From assembly GCA_029210645.1 (NCBI GenBank), contig JARGFT010000008.1, forward strand, positions 1 through 64,000: DNA of 64,000 bases, given 5' to 3'. The notes beneath the pieces were generated by a model that worked only from the letters and a program-made list of their open reading frames with translations, had not been told where the DNA came from and ran no database searches. This DNA comes from Anaerosomatales bacterium. GTDB lineage: Bacteria; Actinomycetota; Coriobacteriia; Anaerosomatales; SLCP01. Position 1 is the stretch's first letter; every line of letters begins with the position of its first letter. Below, piece after piece: positions 7,854 to 15,646 of the stretch. The translations under genes were made by a program, and so were the position numbers.

Positions 7854-9191
7854 ATGACGCGGCTGTTCGGCACTGACGGGGTACGCGGTATCGCCAACGC
7901 CGACCTGACCCCGGAACTCGCCTTTCGTCTCGGCGAGGCGGCCGGCCACTTCCTCGGCGACAAGGGGAGGGGACGCATCGTCGTCGGCAGGGACACGCGG
8001 CGATCCGGCGAGATGCTCGAAGCTGCGATGGTCGCGGGCCTGTGCTCCGGTGGCGCCGATGCGCTGGTGGCCGGTATCGTACCGACTCCGGCGGTCGCCT
8101 ACCTGACCCGTGAGCTCGGCGCCGATGGCGGCGTTGTGATCTCGGCGTCGCACAATCCCGCTCCCTACAACGGCATCAAGCTCTTCAATCGCGATGGCTT
8201 CAAGCTCCCCGACGAGCTGGAGGACGAGATCGAGGAGTTCATCGTCTCGGAGAGGGAGTGGGAGCGGCCGACCGGTGCCGGCGTGGGCCGTTCGATCAAG
8301 GTGGACGACGCAGTCGCCCGCTACGTCGCGCACGCGGTGGATACGATCGATCACGACCTCACCGGTATGACGATCGCGGTCGACTGCGGCCACGGGGCCG
8401 CGAGCGTGGCGACACCCCGGGCTCTGAGGGAGCTGGGCGCGACTGTCATCAGCCTCAACTGCGAGTGGGACGGCATGGACATCAACGACGGCTGCGGGTC
8501 CACGGACCTCGGACCCCTCACCGAGATGGTGAAGTCGCACGAGGTCGATTTCGGGATAGCGCACGATGGCGACGCAGACCGGGTGCTCGCGGTTGACGGC
8601 AACGGCGAAGAGGCAGACGGCGACCTCATCATGGCGATCTGTGCCGTCCAGATGAAGGAGCAGGGCTTCCTCGCCGGCGACACGGTCGTGAGCACGGTGA
8701 TGTGCAACCTCGGCTTCGAGGTGGCGATGCGCGAGCGTGGCATCAACGTCATCAAGACCAGAGTCGGGGATCGTTACGTCCTCGAACAGATGCGGTCGTC
8801 AAGCGCCTCGCTCGGCGGGGAGCAGTCGGGGCACGTCATCTTCCTCGAGCACAACACCACCGGCGACGGGCTTGTCACGGCGCTCCAGCTCGCATCCGCG
8901 ATCAAGCGTTCCGGAAGCCCGCTGACGCAGCTGCGCTCGGTCATGAAGCGCTACCCCCAGGTGCTGGTCAACGTCGAGGTCAAGGACAAGGGGCTCCTTG
9001 GAGCCAGCGCAGCGGTCGCCGCGGCGGTTCGCGAAGCCGAGGAGGCTCTCGGCGACACCGGCCGCGTGCTCGTGCGGGCAAGCGGGACCGAGCCCCTCGT
9101 GCGGGTGATGGCAGAGGCCTCAGACGGAAAGGTTGCCGCAGCGATCGTAAAGCGGCTGGTGGAGGTAGTCCGCACCGAACTCGGCGGCTAG
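7854..9191 (+). CDS. glmM: phosphoglucosamine mutase
   Basis: GlmM interconverts glucosamine-6-phosphate and glucosamine-1-phosphate on the way to UDP-GlcNAc. I take ATG 7854 (445 residues), which follows GGAGG at 7842-7846; the extra upstream residues of the open frame are not conserved. The N terminus is TRLFGTDGVRGIAN, the phosphoserine loop is VISASHNPAPYNGIKLFN (the Ser in SASHNP), the metal loop is AHDGDADRVLAVD and the phosphate-binding end is RASGTEPLVRVM. It lies upstream of glmS, so two consecutive pathway steps are adjacent. Confidence 0.96.
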   Translation: MTRLFGTDGVRGIANADLTPELAFRLGEAAGHFLGDKGRGRIVVGRDTRRSGEMLEAAMVAGLCSGGADALVAGIVPTPAVAYLTRELGADGGVVISASHNPAPYNGIKLFNRDGFKLPDELEDEIEEFIVSEREWERPTGAGVGRSIKVDDAVARYVAHAVDTIDHDLTGMTIAVDCGHGAASVATPRALRELGATVISLNCEWDGMDINDGCGSTDLGPLTEMVKSHEVDFGIAHDGDADRVLAVDGNGEEADGDLIMAICAVQMKEQGFLAGDTVVSTVMCNLGFEVAMRERGINVIKTRVGDRYVLEQMRSSSASLGGEQSGHVIFLEHNTTGDGLVTALQLASAIKRSGSPLTQLRSVMKRYPQVLVNVEVKDKGLLGASAAVAAAVREAEEALGDTGRVLVRASGTEPLVRVMAEASDGKVAAAIVKRLVEVVRTELGG

Positions 9192-9219
9192 CGTTTCGGG
9201 CGGTCTGTGCACGTCCGCC

Positions 9220-9228
9220 TGGTATACT
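9220..9228 (+). promoter_or_regulatory. extended -10 promoter element for the glmS leader
   Basis: TGG-TATACT is an extended -10 (TGN plus TATACT at 9223-9228). No good -35 is seen at 17 nt. Transcription from it would start about 50 nt before the ribozyme cleavage site. Confidence 0.45.
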
Positions 9229-9284
9229 CGTCACGAACCGATGCCGGCAGAAAGGGGTCGCCGCACACGCTGAACGCACGACCA

Positions 9285-9435
9285 AGCGCCCGGACTGGGA
9301 TGGCCCCATGCCTTCCAGTTGACGAGGAGAGAGCTTATCGAAGGATTCGGCGGATGGCTCTCCGGCTTGACCGGGGTCGTGACGACATCGACAAACCCTG
9401 CGGGTGACCGCGGAGACAAACCGATGTCGCACCGG
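9285..9435 (+). ncRNA. glmS ribozyme (glucosamine-6-phosphate-activated self-cleaving leader)
   Basis: The leader of glmS carries the conserved blocks of the glmS ribozyme in order: cleavage site A-GCGCC (between 9285 and 9286), the P2 strand CCGGACTGG, GTTGACGAGG (9318-9327), TTATCGAA (about 9335-9342), TCGGCGGATG (9347-9356) with CTCCGG, and a GACAAA-containing 3' pseudoknot region. Known members bind glucosamine-6-phosphate and cleave the mRNA, lowering GlmS when its product is abundant. The 3' end is approximate. About 120 nt remain between the core and the glmS start. Confidence 0.93.
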
Positions 9436-9553
9436 TGACTCACCTACTCAGGAGCCGTTCCTGCTCCGCTCCCCGACACGTTGTGCCGTCGGGCATCAAC
9501 AACGTACGTGCAGCGCACGCCTGTGCGCCGTCAAGGAAGATAGAGGTACCCCT

Positions 9554-11380
9554 ATGTGCGGAATCGTCGGATACATCGGTCCACGCCAGGCGAGTGACGT
9601 CCTCATCGGCGGCCTCGCCCGTCTCGAGTACCGTGGCTATGACTCGGCAGGCATCGCGATCTTGAGCAGTGTGGGACTTGACGTGGTTCGCCGTCTCGGC
9701 AAGCTCGTGAACCTGTCCAACGCCGTGAGCGAGTCGCCTGTGCCGGGCACGCTCGGAATCGGTCACACCCGCTGGGCGACCCACGGGCGGCCGAGCGAGG
9801 AGAACGCGCATCCTCACATCGACTGTACCGGCCGGATCGCCGTCGTGCACAACGGCATCATCGAGAACTACCTGGAGCTGCGCGAGGAGCTCTCGGCAAC
9901 CGGGCACATCCTCCGCTCGGAAACCGACACGGAGACCGTCGCGCACCTCGTCGAGGCCTACTACGACGGAGACCTGGCCGCAGCGGTCAGCCGTGCCATC
10001 AAGCGGCTCGACGGCAGCTACGCGCTCGGCGTCGTACACCTGGATCATCCGGATATGCTGGTGGCGGCGCGCAAGGACTCGCCGCTGATCATCGGCATCG
10101 GTGAGGGCGAGAACGTGGTGGCCAGCGACATCCCTGCCGTGCTCGAGTACACGCGCGAAGTGCTGGTCTTGCACGATGACGAGGTTGCGATCGTCACCGC
10201 GGACGGCGTGCGCGTTCGGACGCTCGACGGGGCGGACGTGAGAGATCCTGAGATGATGCATGTCGAGTGGGACCTTGCCGCAGCCGAGAAGGGCGGATAC
10301 GACGACTTCATGCTGAAGGAGATATTCGAGCAGCCCAAGGCGATCCGGGAGACGTTGCGCGGACGGATGTGTGACGGCGAGATCCAGCTCTCCGAGCTCG
10401 ACATGAAGCCCGAGCAGGTGGCGGGAATCGACCGGGTGTTCATCATCGCGTGCGGCACCTCGTGTCACGCCGGGATCGTGGCCAAGACACTGATCGAGCA
10501 GTGGGCGCGCATCCCGGTGGAGGTCCAGGTCTCCTCCGAGTTCCGCTACGCCGACCCCATCGTCGATGACGAAACCCTCGTCGTCGCGATTACGCAGTCC
10601 GGGGAGACGGCCGACACGCTGGCGGGTGTGCGCGAGGCGAGGGACCGGGGCGCGAAGGTCATCGCGATCACCAACGTGGTGGGCAGCCGGGTCACGCGCG
10701 AGAGCGATGGCGTCATCTACACGCATGCCGGCCCCGAGATCGGGGTCGCGGCAACCAAGACCTTCACAGCGCAGATCGCGGCCCTCTACGTGCTCGCGTT
10801 GAAACTGGCACAGGCCAAGGGCACGGTGCAACAGGAGCGTATCGAGCACCTGTGGTCAGAACTCTCCCGCATACCCGACCTCGTTGCCACCATTCTCGAG
10901 GACATCGATGGTCTCAGGGAGTGCGCAGACGAGTACATCGGTGCACAGTCCTCGCTCTTCCTCGGCAGGGGCATCGGCGTGCCCATCGCGATGGAGGGCG
11001 CACTCAAGCTCAAGGAGATCTCCTACATACACGCAGAGGCGTATCCTGCGGGCGAGATGAAGCACGGTCCCATCGCGCTCATCACCGAGGAGGTTCCGGT
11101 CGTGGTGGTCGCTACCCAGGGGCACACCTACGAGAAGGTGGTGAGCAACATCCAGGAGGTCCGTGCGCGGGGCGCACAGGTGATCGCGGTCGCCACCCAC
11201 GGCGATGACGAGATCCGTCGCCACGCCGAGCACGTGCTCTACGTGCCGGCGACCACCGAGTCGCTCTCGGCCATACCTGCGACGATCCCCCTGCAGCTTC
11301 TCTCGTACTACATCGCTAAGGCGCGCGGCTGCAATGTCGACCAGCCGCGCAACCTCGCCAAGTCAGTGACGGTGGAGTAG
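9554..11380 (+). CDS. glmS: glutamine--fructose-6-phosphate transaminase (isomerizing)
   Basis: GlmS makes glucosamine-6-phosphate from fructose-6-phosphate and glutamine, the first step of amino-sugar synthesis. ATG 9554 (608 residues) is required because the next residue, Cys, must become the N-terminal nucleophile (MCGIVGYIG). The glutaminase domain covers about 1-240 (HTRWATHGRPSEENAHPH), followed by two SIS sugar-isomerase domains (CGTSCHAG; QSGETADT) and the C-terminal NLAKSVTVE. It is controlled by the ribozyme in its leader and leads into acpS 4 nt downstream. Confidence 0.97.
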   Translation: MCGIVGYIGPRQASDVLIGGLARLEYRGYDSAGIAILSSVGLDVVRRLGKLVNLSNAVSESPVPGTLGIGHTRWATHGRPSEENAHPHIDCTGRIAVVHNGIIENYLELREELSATGHILRSETDTETVAHLVEAYYDGDLAAAVSRAIKRLDGSYALGVVHLDHPDMLVAARKDSPLIIGIGEGENVVASDIPAVLEYTREVLVLHDDEVAIVTADGVRVRTLDGADVRDPEMMHVEWDLAAAEKGGYDDFMLKEIFEQPKAIRETLRGRMCDGEIQLSELDMKPEQVAGIDRVFIIACGTSCHAGIVAKTLIEQWARIPVEVQVSSEFRYADPIVDDETLVVAITQSGETADTLAGVREARDRGAKVIAITNVVGSRVTRESDGVIYTHAGPEIGVAATKTFTAQIAALYVLALKLAQAKGTVQQERIEHLWSELSRIPDLVATILEDIDGLRECADEYIGAQSSLFLGRGIGVPIAMEGALKLKEISYIHAEAYPAGEMKHGPIALITEEVPVVVVATQGHTYEKVVSNIQEVRARGAQVIAVATHGDDEIRRHAEHVLYVPATTESLSAIPATIPLQLLSYYIAKARGCNVDQPRNLAKSVTVE

Positions 11381-11384
11381 CGGC

Positions 11385-11882
11385 ATGTCGATCACCGGCC
11401 TGGGAGTCGACATCGTCGAGATCGAGCGGATGCGGCGCGCACTGGAACGGCGCCCGGCGATGAAGGAGCGCATCTTCTCGGCGAACGAGCGCGCCTACTG
11501 CGATGCACGCAACAAGCCCGAGATCCACTACGCGATGCGCTTTGCCGCGAAAGAGGCGGTACTCAAGGCGCTCGGCACCGGGTTCTCCGGTATGCGATTC
11601 ACCGACGTCGAGGTGGAGCGGGATGACCGCGGGCGGCCGGTCCCGAAGCTGTCGGGCCGCGCTGCCGAGGTCGCCGAGGAGCGGGGCATCGTGGAGATGC
11701 ACCTGTCGCTCTCGTTCACGCACGCCAACGCGGTCGCCTCGGCCGTTGCGATCACCGAGGAGGCGCGACCCCGGCCGAGGGAGATCCCGCCCGACCCCAT
11801 GGCAGAGCTGGCCGCATCGTTCAAGGATGCCAGAGCTCTGCTCGATGAGGTCGAGGTGGGGGATACACCAGACGAGGAGTAA
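11385..11882 (+). CDS. acpS: holo-[acyl-carrier-protein] synthase
   Basis: AcpS transfers 4'-phosphopantetheine from CoA to the serine of acyl carrier protein. The 165-residue product has the metal-binding GVDIVEI (Asp9) and FAAKEAVLKALGTG (Glu57) motifs and the conserved LSLSFTHANAVASAVA. The catalytic part ends near residue 125. An acidic C-terminal extension of about 40 residues (rich in Pro, Asp and Glu) is longer than the usual AcpS. It sits between glmS and nnr; acpS-nnr-alr order is common in Gram-positive bacteria. Confidence 0.93.
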   Translation: MSITGLGVDIVEIERMRRALERRPAMKERIFSANERAYCDARNKPEIHYAMRFAAKEAVLKALGTGFSGMRFTDVEVERDDRGRPVPKLSGRAAEVAEERGIVEMHLSLSFTHANAVASAVAITEEARPRPREIPPDPMAELAASFKDARALLDEVEVGDTPDEE

Positions 11883-11926
11883 GTGACGGCCCCTGGCGGG
11901 GTCGTCCCGCAGGGATGGGAGCCTCC

Positions 11927-13459
11927 GTGATCCACGCACTGACCGCGGCCGCTTCACGTGCGGCAGAGGAGCGGGCGGTCGCCGGGACCGGCGTCGCACT
12001 CGCAGAGCTCATGGAGCGGGCCGGAGTGGCTGTCGCGCGCGAGGTCGAGAGCCGGCGGCCATCGGGACCCGTCGCTGTCGTCTGCGGCGGCGGGAACAAC
12101 GGTGGCGACGGGTGGGTGGCCGCGCGCGAACTGGTGCGGGCCGGGCGGGAGGTCACGGCCTACACCACGAAGGCGCCCGATGCCCTGGCGGGGATAGCCG
12201 GCGAAGCGGCACGCACCGCCGTGGCCGTAGGCGTCAGCGTCATCGAGCCCGGCCTAGCGCTGCTCGCGGCCGACGCGCTCGCCAACTTCCCGGTCGTCGT
12301 CGATGCGCTCTTCGGCGTCGGGTTCAGCGGAGAGGTGCGCACGCCCCACGGGAGCTGGATCGGTGCGATCAACGGATCGGGCGCGTACGTGGTCTCCGTC
12401 GACGTTCCCTCCGGAGTCGATGCTTCGACGGGAGGGACGGCAGCCGAGGCGGTGCGTGCTGACGTCACGGTGACGTTCTCGGCGCCGAAGACGGGCATCA
12501 TCCTGTATCCCGGAGCCGGACTAGCGGGAGAGCTTGTCGTCGCCGACATCGGGATCGGGCACGAGTACCTCGGATCGCCGGGCGATCCCGAGATCTGGGA
12601 TGCCGATGACTACCGGGCGCTGCTGCCGCATCCGGCTCCGGACGTCCACAAGAACAGCCGCGGCCGCGTCCTGATCGTGGCGGGTTCAGGCGCGTTCCCC
12701 GGCGCGGCGGCGCTCGCGGCGATGGGTGCCCAGCGCATGGGTGCCGGCTACGTCACGGTGGCCGTGCCCACGTCGGTCGTGGGGGTATTGCAGTCCAAGC
12801 TCACCTCGGCGGTCGTGATGGGGCTTCCCGAGAACCCCTCTCAGACGCTGGCATCCAAGGTCACCGACGCACTCCTCGACGTCTCCCGGGAGTTCGACGC
12901 AGTGGTGCTGGGTCCGGGAATGACCGTTGCCCACGGTGCGGTACACGTCGCGAGAGAGCTCGTCAGCTCCCTCGACGTCCCGCTGGTGGTCGACGCAGAC
13001 GGCCTGAACGCGCTCGTCGACACGGTGGACACCATCACCGACCGGGTTGCTTCGACCATCATCACACCGCATCCCGGCGAGCTCGCACGGCTGCTCGGGC
13101 TGGCTCCGGCCGAGATCCAGGCCGACCGGCTGCTCCACGGAGGTCGCCTGAGCGGACCGCATCTGGCCTGTGTGCTGAAGGGGGCGCATACCGTGGTGAG
13201 CGGTGCGGGACGCCAGGTCGTCACCCTGGCGGGAAACCCCGGACTCGCGACTGCGGGAACCGGAGATGTGCTTGCCGGCATGGCGGGCGCACTGCTCGCC
13301 CAGGGGCTCGAGCCGTTCGAGGCCGGCGCGCTCGCCGTTTACCTGCATGCCCGGGCCGGCGACCATGCCTCCGCGGATCTGACGACGCTCGGCGTCGTGG
13401 CCGAAGACGTTCCAGCGTATCTGCCGGTCGCGATGCGCGAGCTTGATAGTACTATCTAG
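11927..13459 (+). CDS. nnr: bifunctional NAD(P)HX epimerase / ADP- or ATP-dependent dehydratase
   Basis: Nnr repairs hydrated NAD(P)H: the N-terminal YjeF_N domain (about 1-210) epimerises NAD(P)HX and the C-terminal ribokinase-like domain (about 225-505) dehydrates it. Visible signatures are VCGGGNNGGDGWVAAREL, DALFGVGFSG, the Asp-containing VDVPSGVDAS, and in the second domain VLGPGM, TPHPGELARLLG and GNPGLATAGTGDVLAGM. I prefer GTG 11927 (GGGAG about 6 nt before); an ATG at 11915 would add four residues. Confidence 0.94.
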   Translation: MIHALTAAASRAAEERAVAGTGVALAELMERAGVAVAREVESRRPSGPVAVVCGGGNNGGDGWVAARELVRAGREVTAYTTKAPDALAGIAGEAARTAVAVGVSVIEPGLALLAADALANFPVVVDALFGVGFSGEVRTPHGSWIGAINGSGAYVVSVDVPSGVDASTGGTAAEAVRADVTVTFSAPKTGIILYPGAGLAGELVVADIGIGHEYLGSPGDPEIWDADDYRALLPHPAPDVHKNSRGRVLIVAGSGAFPGAAALAAMGAQRMGAGYVTVAVPTSVVGVLQSKLTSAVVMGLPENPSQTLASKVTDALLDVSREFDAVVLGPGMTVAHGAVHVARELVSSLDVPLVVDADGLNALVDTVDTITDRVASTIITPHPGELARLLGLAPAEIQADRLLHGGRLSGPHLACVLKGAHTVVSGAGRQVVTLAGNPGLATAGTGDVLAGMAGALLAQGLEPFEAGALAVYLHARAGDHASADLTTLGVVAEDVPAYLPVAMRELDSTI

Positions 13460-13507
13460 GGTACGGAGGGTTCCGGTGACAGGCCGGATGAGAAGGAGGG
13501 ACACGAG

Positions 13508-13972
13508 ATGGCGGAGCACACGGTGCGCGACATCATGACCGCCGACCCCGAGGTCGTCGGGCCGGAGATGACGGTGACCGAGGCTGCGCACCTCATGGTC
13601 GATCGCCGTATCGGCGCGCTTCCCGTCGTCGACCAAGGTCGTCTCATCGGCATCGTCACCGAGGGCGACCTGATCATGCAGGACGTCAAGCTGGAGTTTC
13701 CGACCTACCTTCACCTGCTCGACGGCTACATCCTCTACCCGCCGTCGACCGCTCGGTTCGAGAGCGAACTGAAGAAAGCGGTCGCGGCGTCGGTTCGCGA
13801 CGTCATGACCCGGGACCCTATCACGATTGGGGCCGATGCTTCCGTCGAGGACGCGGCGACGCTTCTGGTGGAGCGGGACGTGAGCCGGTTGCCCGTGCTC
13901 CATGAGGGGCGTGTTGTCGGGATCGTCAGCAAGTCCGACGTCGTGCGCTCGCTCGTCGGGAAGCAGGAGTAG
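13508..13972 (+). CDS. CBS domain pair protein
   Basis: The 154-residue protein is two CBS motifs and little else: VRDIMTADPEVVGPEMTVTEAA at the start (VRDIMT shown as anchor) and VRDVMTRDPITIGADASVED in the second half, with RLPVLHEGRVVGIVSKSDVV at the end. CBS pairs usually bind adenine nucleotides or SAM. A region of about 35 residues between them (LEFPTYLHLLDGYILYPPS) is typical of stand-alone CBS proteins. ATG 13508 has a GGAGGGACACG ribosome site. It lies between nnr and alr, with alr starting 5 nt later. The regulated partner cannot be told. Confidence 0.88.
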   Translation: MAEHTVRDIMTADPEVVGPEMTVTEAAHLMVDRRIGALPVVDQGRLIGIVTEGDLIMQDVKLEFPTYLHLLDGYILYPPSTARFESELKKAVAASVRDVMTRDPITIGADASVEDAATLLVERDVSRLPVLHEGRVVGIVSKSDVVRSLVGKQE

Positions 13973-13977
13973 TCTCG

Positions 13978-15096
13978 GTGGCGTACGAGCGGTGGGCCCG
14001 GGTCGTCGTCGACCTGGATGCGGTCGCCCATAACGTGCGGACGCTGAAGGCGCGCACGCGCCCGGGAACCCTGTTCATGGCGGTCGTGAAGGCCGATGGC
14101 TACGGGCACGGTGCGGTGCAGGTTGCCCGCACTTCGCTGAAGACGGGGGCGGACCGGCTCGGTGTGGCTACCGTCGACGAGGCGATCGAGCTCAGGGAGG
14201 CGGGAATCGACGCACCGCTACAGCTGCTCTCCGAGCCGCCGGCGTCCGCGGTCGATCTGGTGGTCGAACACGATCTCATACCGACCGTGACGACTCCGGC
14301 GTTCGCTCGTTCCCTCGCACGCGCGGCGGCGTCTGCGGGACGCGAGGTGCGCTTCCATCTGAAGGTCGACACGGGCATGAATCGCATCGGTGTCCGGGCC
14401 GAGGATGCTCCGGGGATCGCGTCCGAGCTCGCCGCCCTTCCGGGGCTGCGCATGGAGGGTGTGTTCACGCACTTCGCGACGGCCGACGTGGCAGGCGATT
14501 GGGACTTCGAGGCCCAGGTCGCTCGCTTCGCAGACGTCGTTGCCCGCATGCGCGATGAGGGAGTGTCGTCGGTGATCGTCCACGCGTGCAACAGCGCCGG
14601 AACGATCGTGCACCCTGAGGCGCACCTCGACATGGTGCGCTGCGGCATCGCGATCTACGGGTTGCACCCGGCGCCATCGACCTACGGCCTGGTCGATCTG
14701 CGCCCCGCCATGTCCGTCGTCGCGCGGGTCACGCTGGCAAAGCGCATCGGGATGGGGGAGGGCGTGAGCTACGGGCTCACGTGGCGGGCGGCTGCCCCCA
14801 CGACGATCGCGACGTTGCCACTCGGCTACGCGGACGGTGTGCACCGTCTGCTGTCGAATCGCATGGACGTCCTCATCGGCGGCGTGCGGTGCCCGCAGGT
14901 CGGCAGGGTGTGCATGGATCAGCTGATGATCGAGGTGCCCCGCACGCTGAGCGTCTCTGAGGGTGACGAGGCCGTTCTCGTCGGCACCCAGGGTGAGCAG
15001 CGGATTCTCATGGACGAGCTCGCCGAAGCCGCGGAGACGATCAACTACGAGATCGCGTGCGCTCTGGGGATGCGCATGCCGCGCGCGTACCGCTGA
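13978..15096 (+). CDS. alr: alanine racemase
   Basis: Alr makes D-alanine for peptidoglycan using pyridoxal phosphate. The 372-residue protein has the PLP lysine in AVVKADGYGHGAVQVA (Lys38), the substrate region KVDTGMNRIGVR, the catalytic-tyrosine stretch GVSYGLTWRA (about residue 265) and the C-terminal GRVCMDQLMIEV. GTG start, 5 nt after the CBS gene. It ends the wall-precursor cluster, and a hairpin at 15129-15182 separates it from the ATPase operon. Confidence 0.96.
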   Translation: MAYERWARVVVDLDAVAHNVRTLKARTRPGTLFMAVVKADGYGHGAVQVARTSLKTGADRLGVATVDEAIELREAGIDAPLQLLSEPPASAVDLVVEHDLIPTVTTPAFARSLARAAASAGREVRFHLKVDTGMNRIGVRAEDAPGIASELAALPGLRMEGVFTHFATADVAGDWDFEAQVARFADVVARMRDEGVSSVIVHACNSAGTIVHPEAHLDMVRCGIAIYGLHPAPSTYGLVDLRPAMSVVARVTLAKRIGMGEGVSYGLTWRAAAPTTIATLPLGYADGVHRLLSNRMDVLIGGVRCPQVGRVCMDQLMIEVPRTLSVSEGDEAVLVGTQGEQRILMDELAEAAETINYEIACALGMRMPRAYR

Positions 15097-15128
15097 GATG
15101 TCGCGAAGGACTCTCGGTTTTTCAGAAG

Positions 15129-15182
15129 GAACGGCCCCGCTCAAGCAGAAGGAGACCTCTGGAGGGCCGTTCGCGTCTCTTG
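15129..15182 (+). terminator. inverted repeat between alr and the V-ATPase operon
   Basis: GAACGGCCC (15129-15137) pairs with GGGCCGTTC (15174-15182), with a smaller internal hairpin. Only a weak pyrimidine run follows. It probably ends the alr transcript. Confidence 0.4.
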
Positions 15183-15225
15183 CGAGCGTGCCCTGCTCCC
15201 ACGACAGTGACACAGGGGGTGGACA

Positions 15226-15594
15226 GTGGACGAAAAGGTCCTCGAGGAGTTCCAGTTCCACAAAGACACGGTGGTAGCGGATGTGAACTCGCCGCTTCAC
15301 CTTATCCGCGAGAAAGAGATGGAGATCTCGGGGCGGGTTCTCGCTGCCAAGAAGGAGGCGGAGGAGATTGTCGCTTCCGCGCGCCGTAAGGCGGTCGAGA
15401 TCGTCCAAGAGTCCGAGGCGGAGGGCGAGATGCTCTCGGCCAAGGAGGAGGAGCGCGCTGCCGCCGAGGTCGAGCGCGAGATCGCACGGATAGCGGAGGA
15501 CGGGGAGCGCGAGGTCGTCGAGCTCCGCGAGAGTATCGGCGAGCGCGTGAACGGTGCCGCCGATCACATCGTTGGGGTCGTCACGCGCGTCTAG
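15226..15594 (+). CDS. V/A-type ATPase peripheral-stalk subunit (NtpF/AhaH-like)
   Basis: The 122-residue protein is almost wholly charged heptads (EIVASARRKAVEIVQESEAE and following), a coiled coil of the kind that pairs with subunit E to form the peripheral stalk of V/A-type ATPases. It is first in the operon, where ntpF/ahaH lies in known clusters. Start is GTG 15226 behind GGGGTGG. Sequence identity in this family is low, so the call rests on coiled-coil character, size and position. Confidence 0.75.
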   Translation: MDEKVLEEFQFHKDTVVADVNSPLHLIREKEMEISGRVLAAKKEAEEIVASARRKAVEIVQESEAEGEMLSAKEEERAAAEVEREIARIAEDGEREVVELRESIGERVNGAADHIVGVVTRV

Positions 15595-15646
15595 CGGGCG
15601 GTTCAGCTCCAACGGGTCCAACCGTTGAAACCGGGGGGTGTCGCAA

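Noticed and set aside
9404..9553. N-terminal extension of GlmS by 50 residues
   Set aside because: GlmS must begin Met-Cys so that Cys becomes the N-terminal nucleophile; the extra frame lies in the ribozyme leader.
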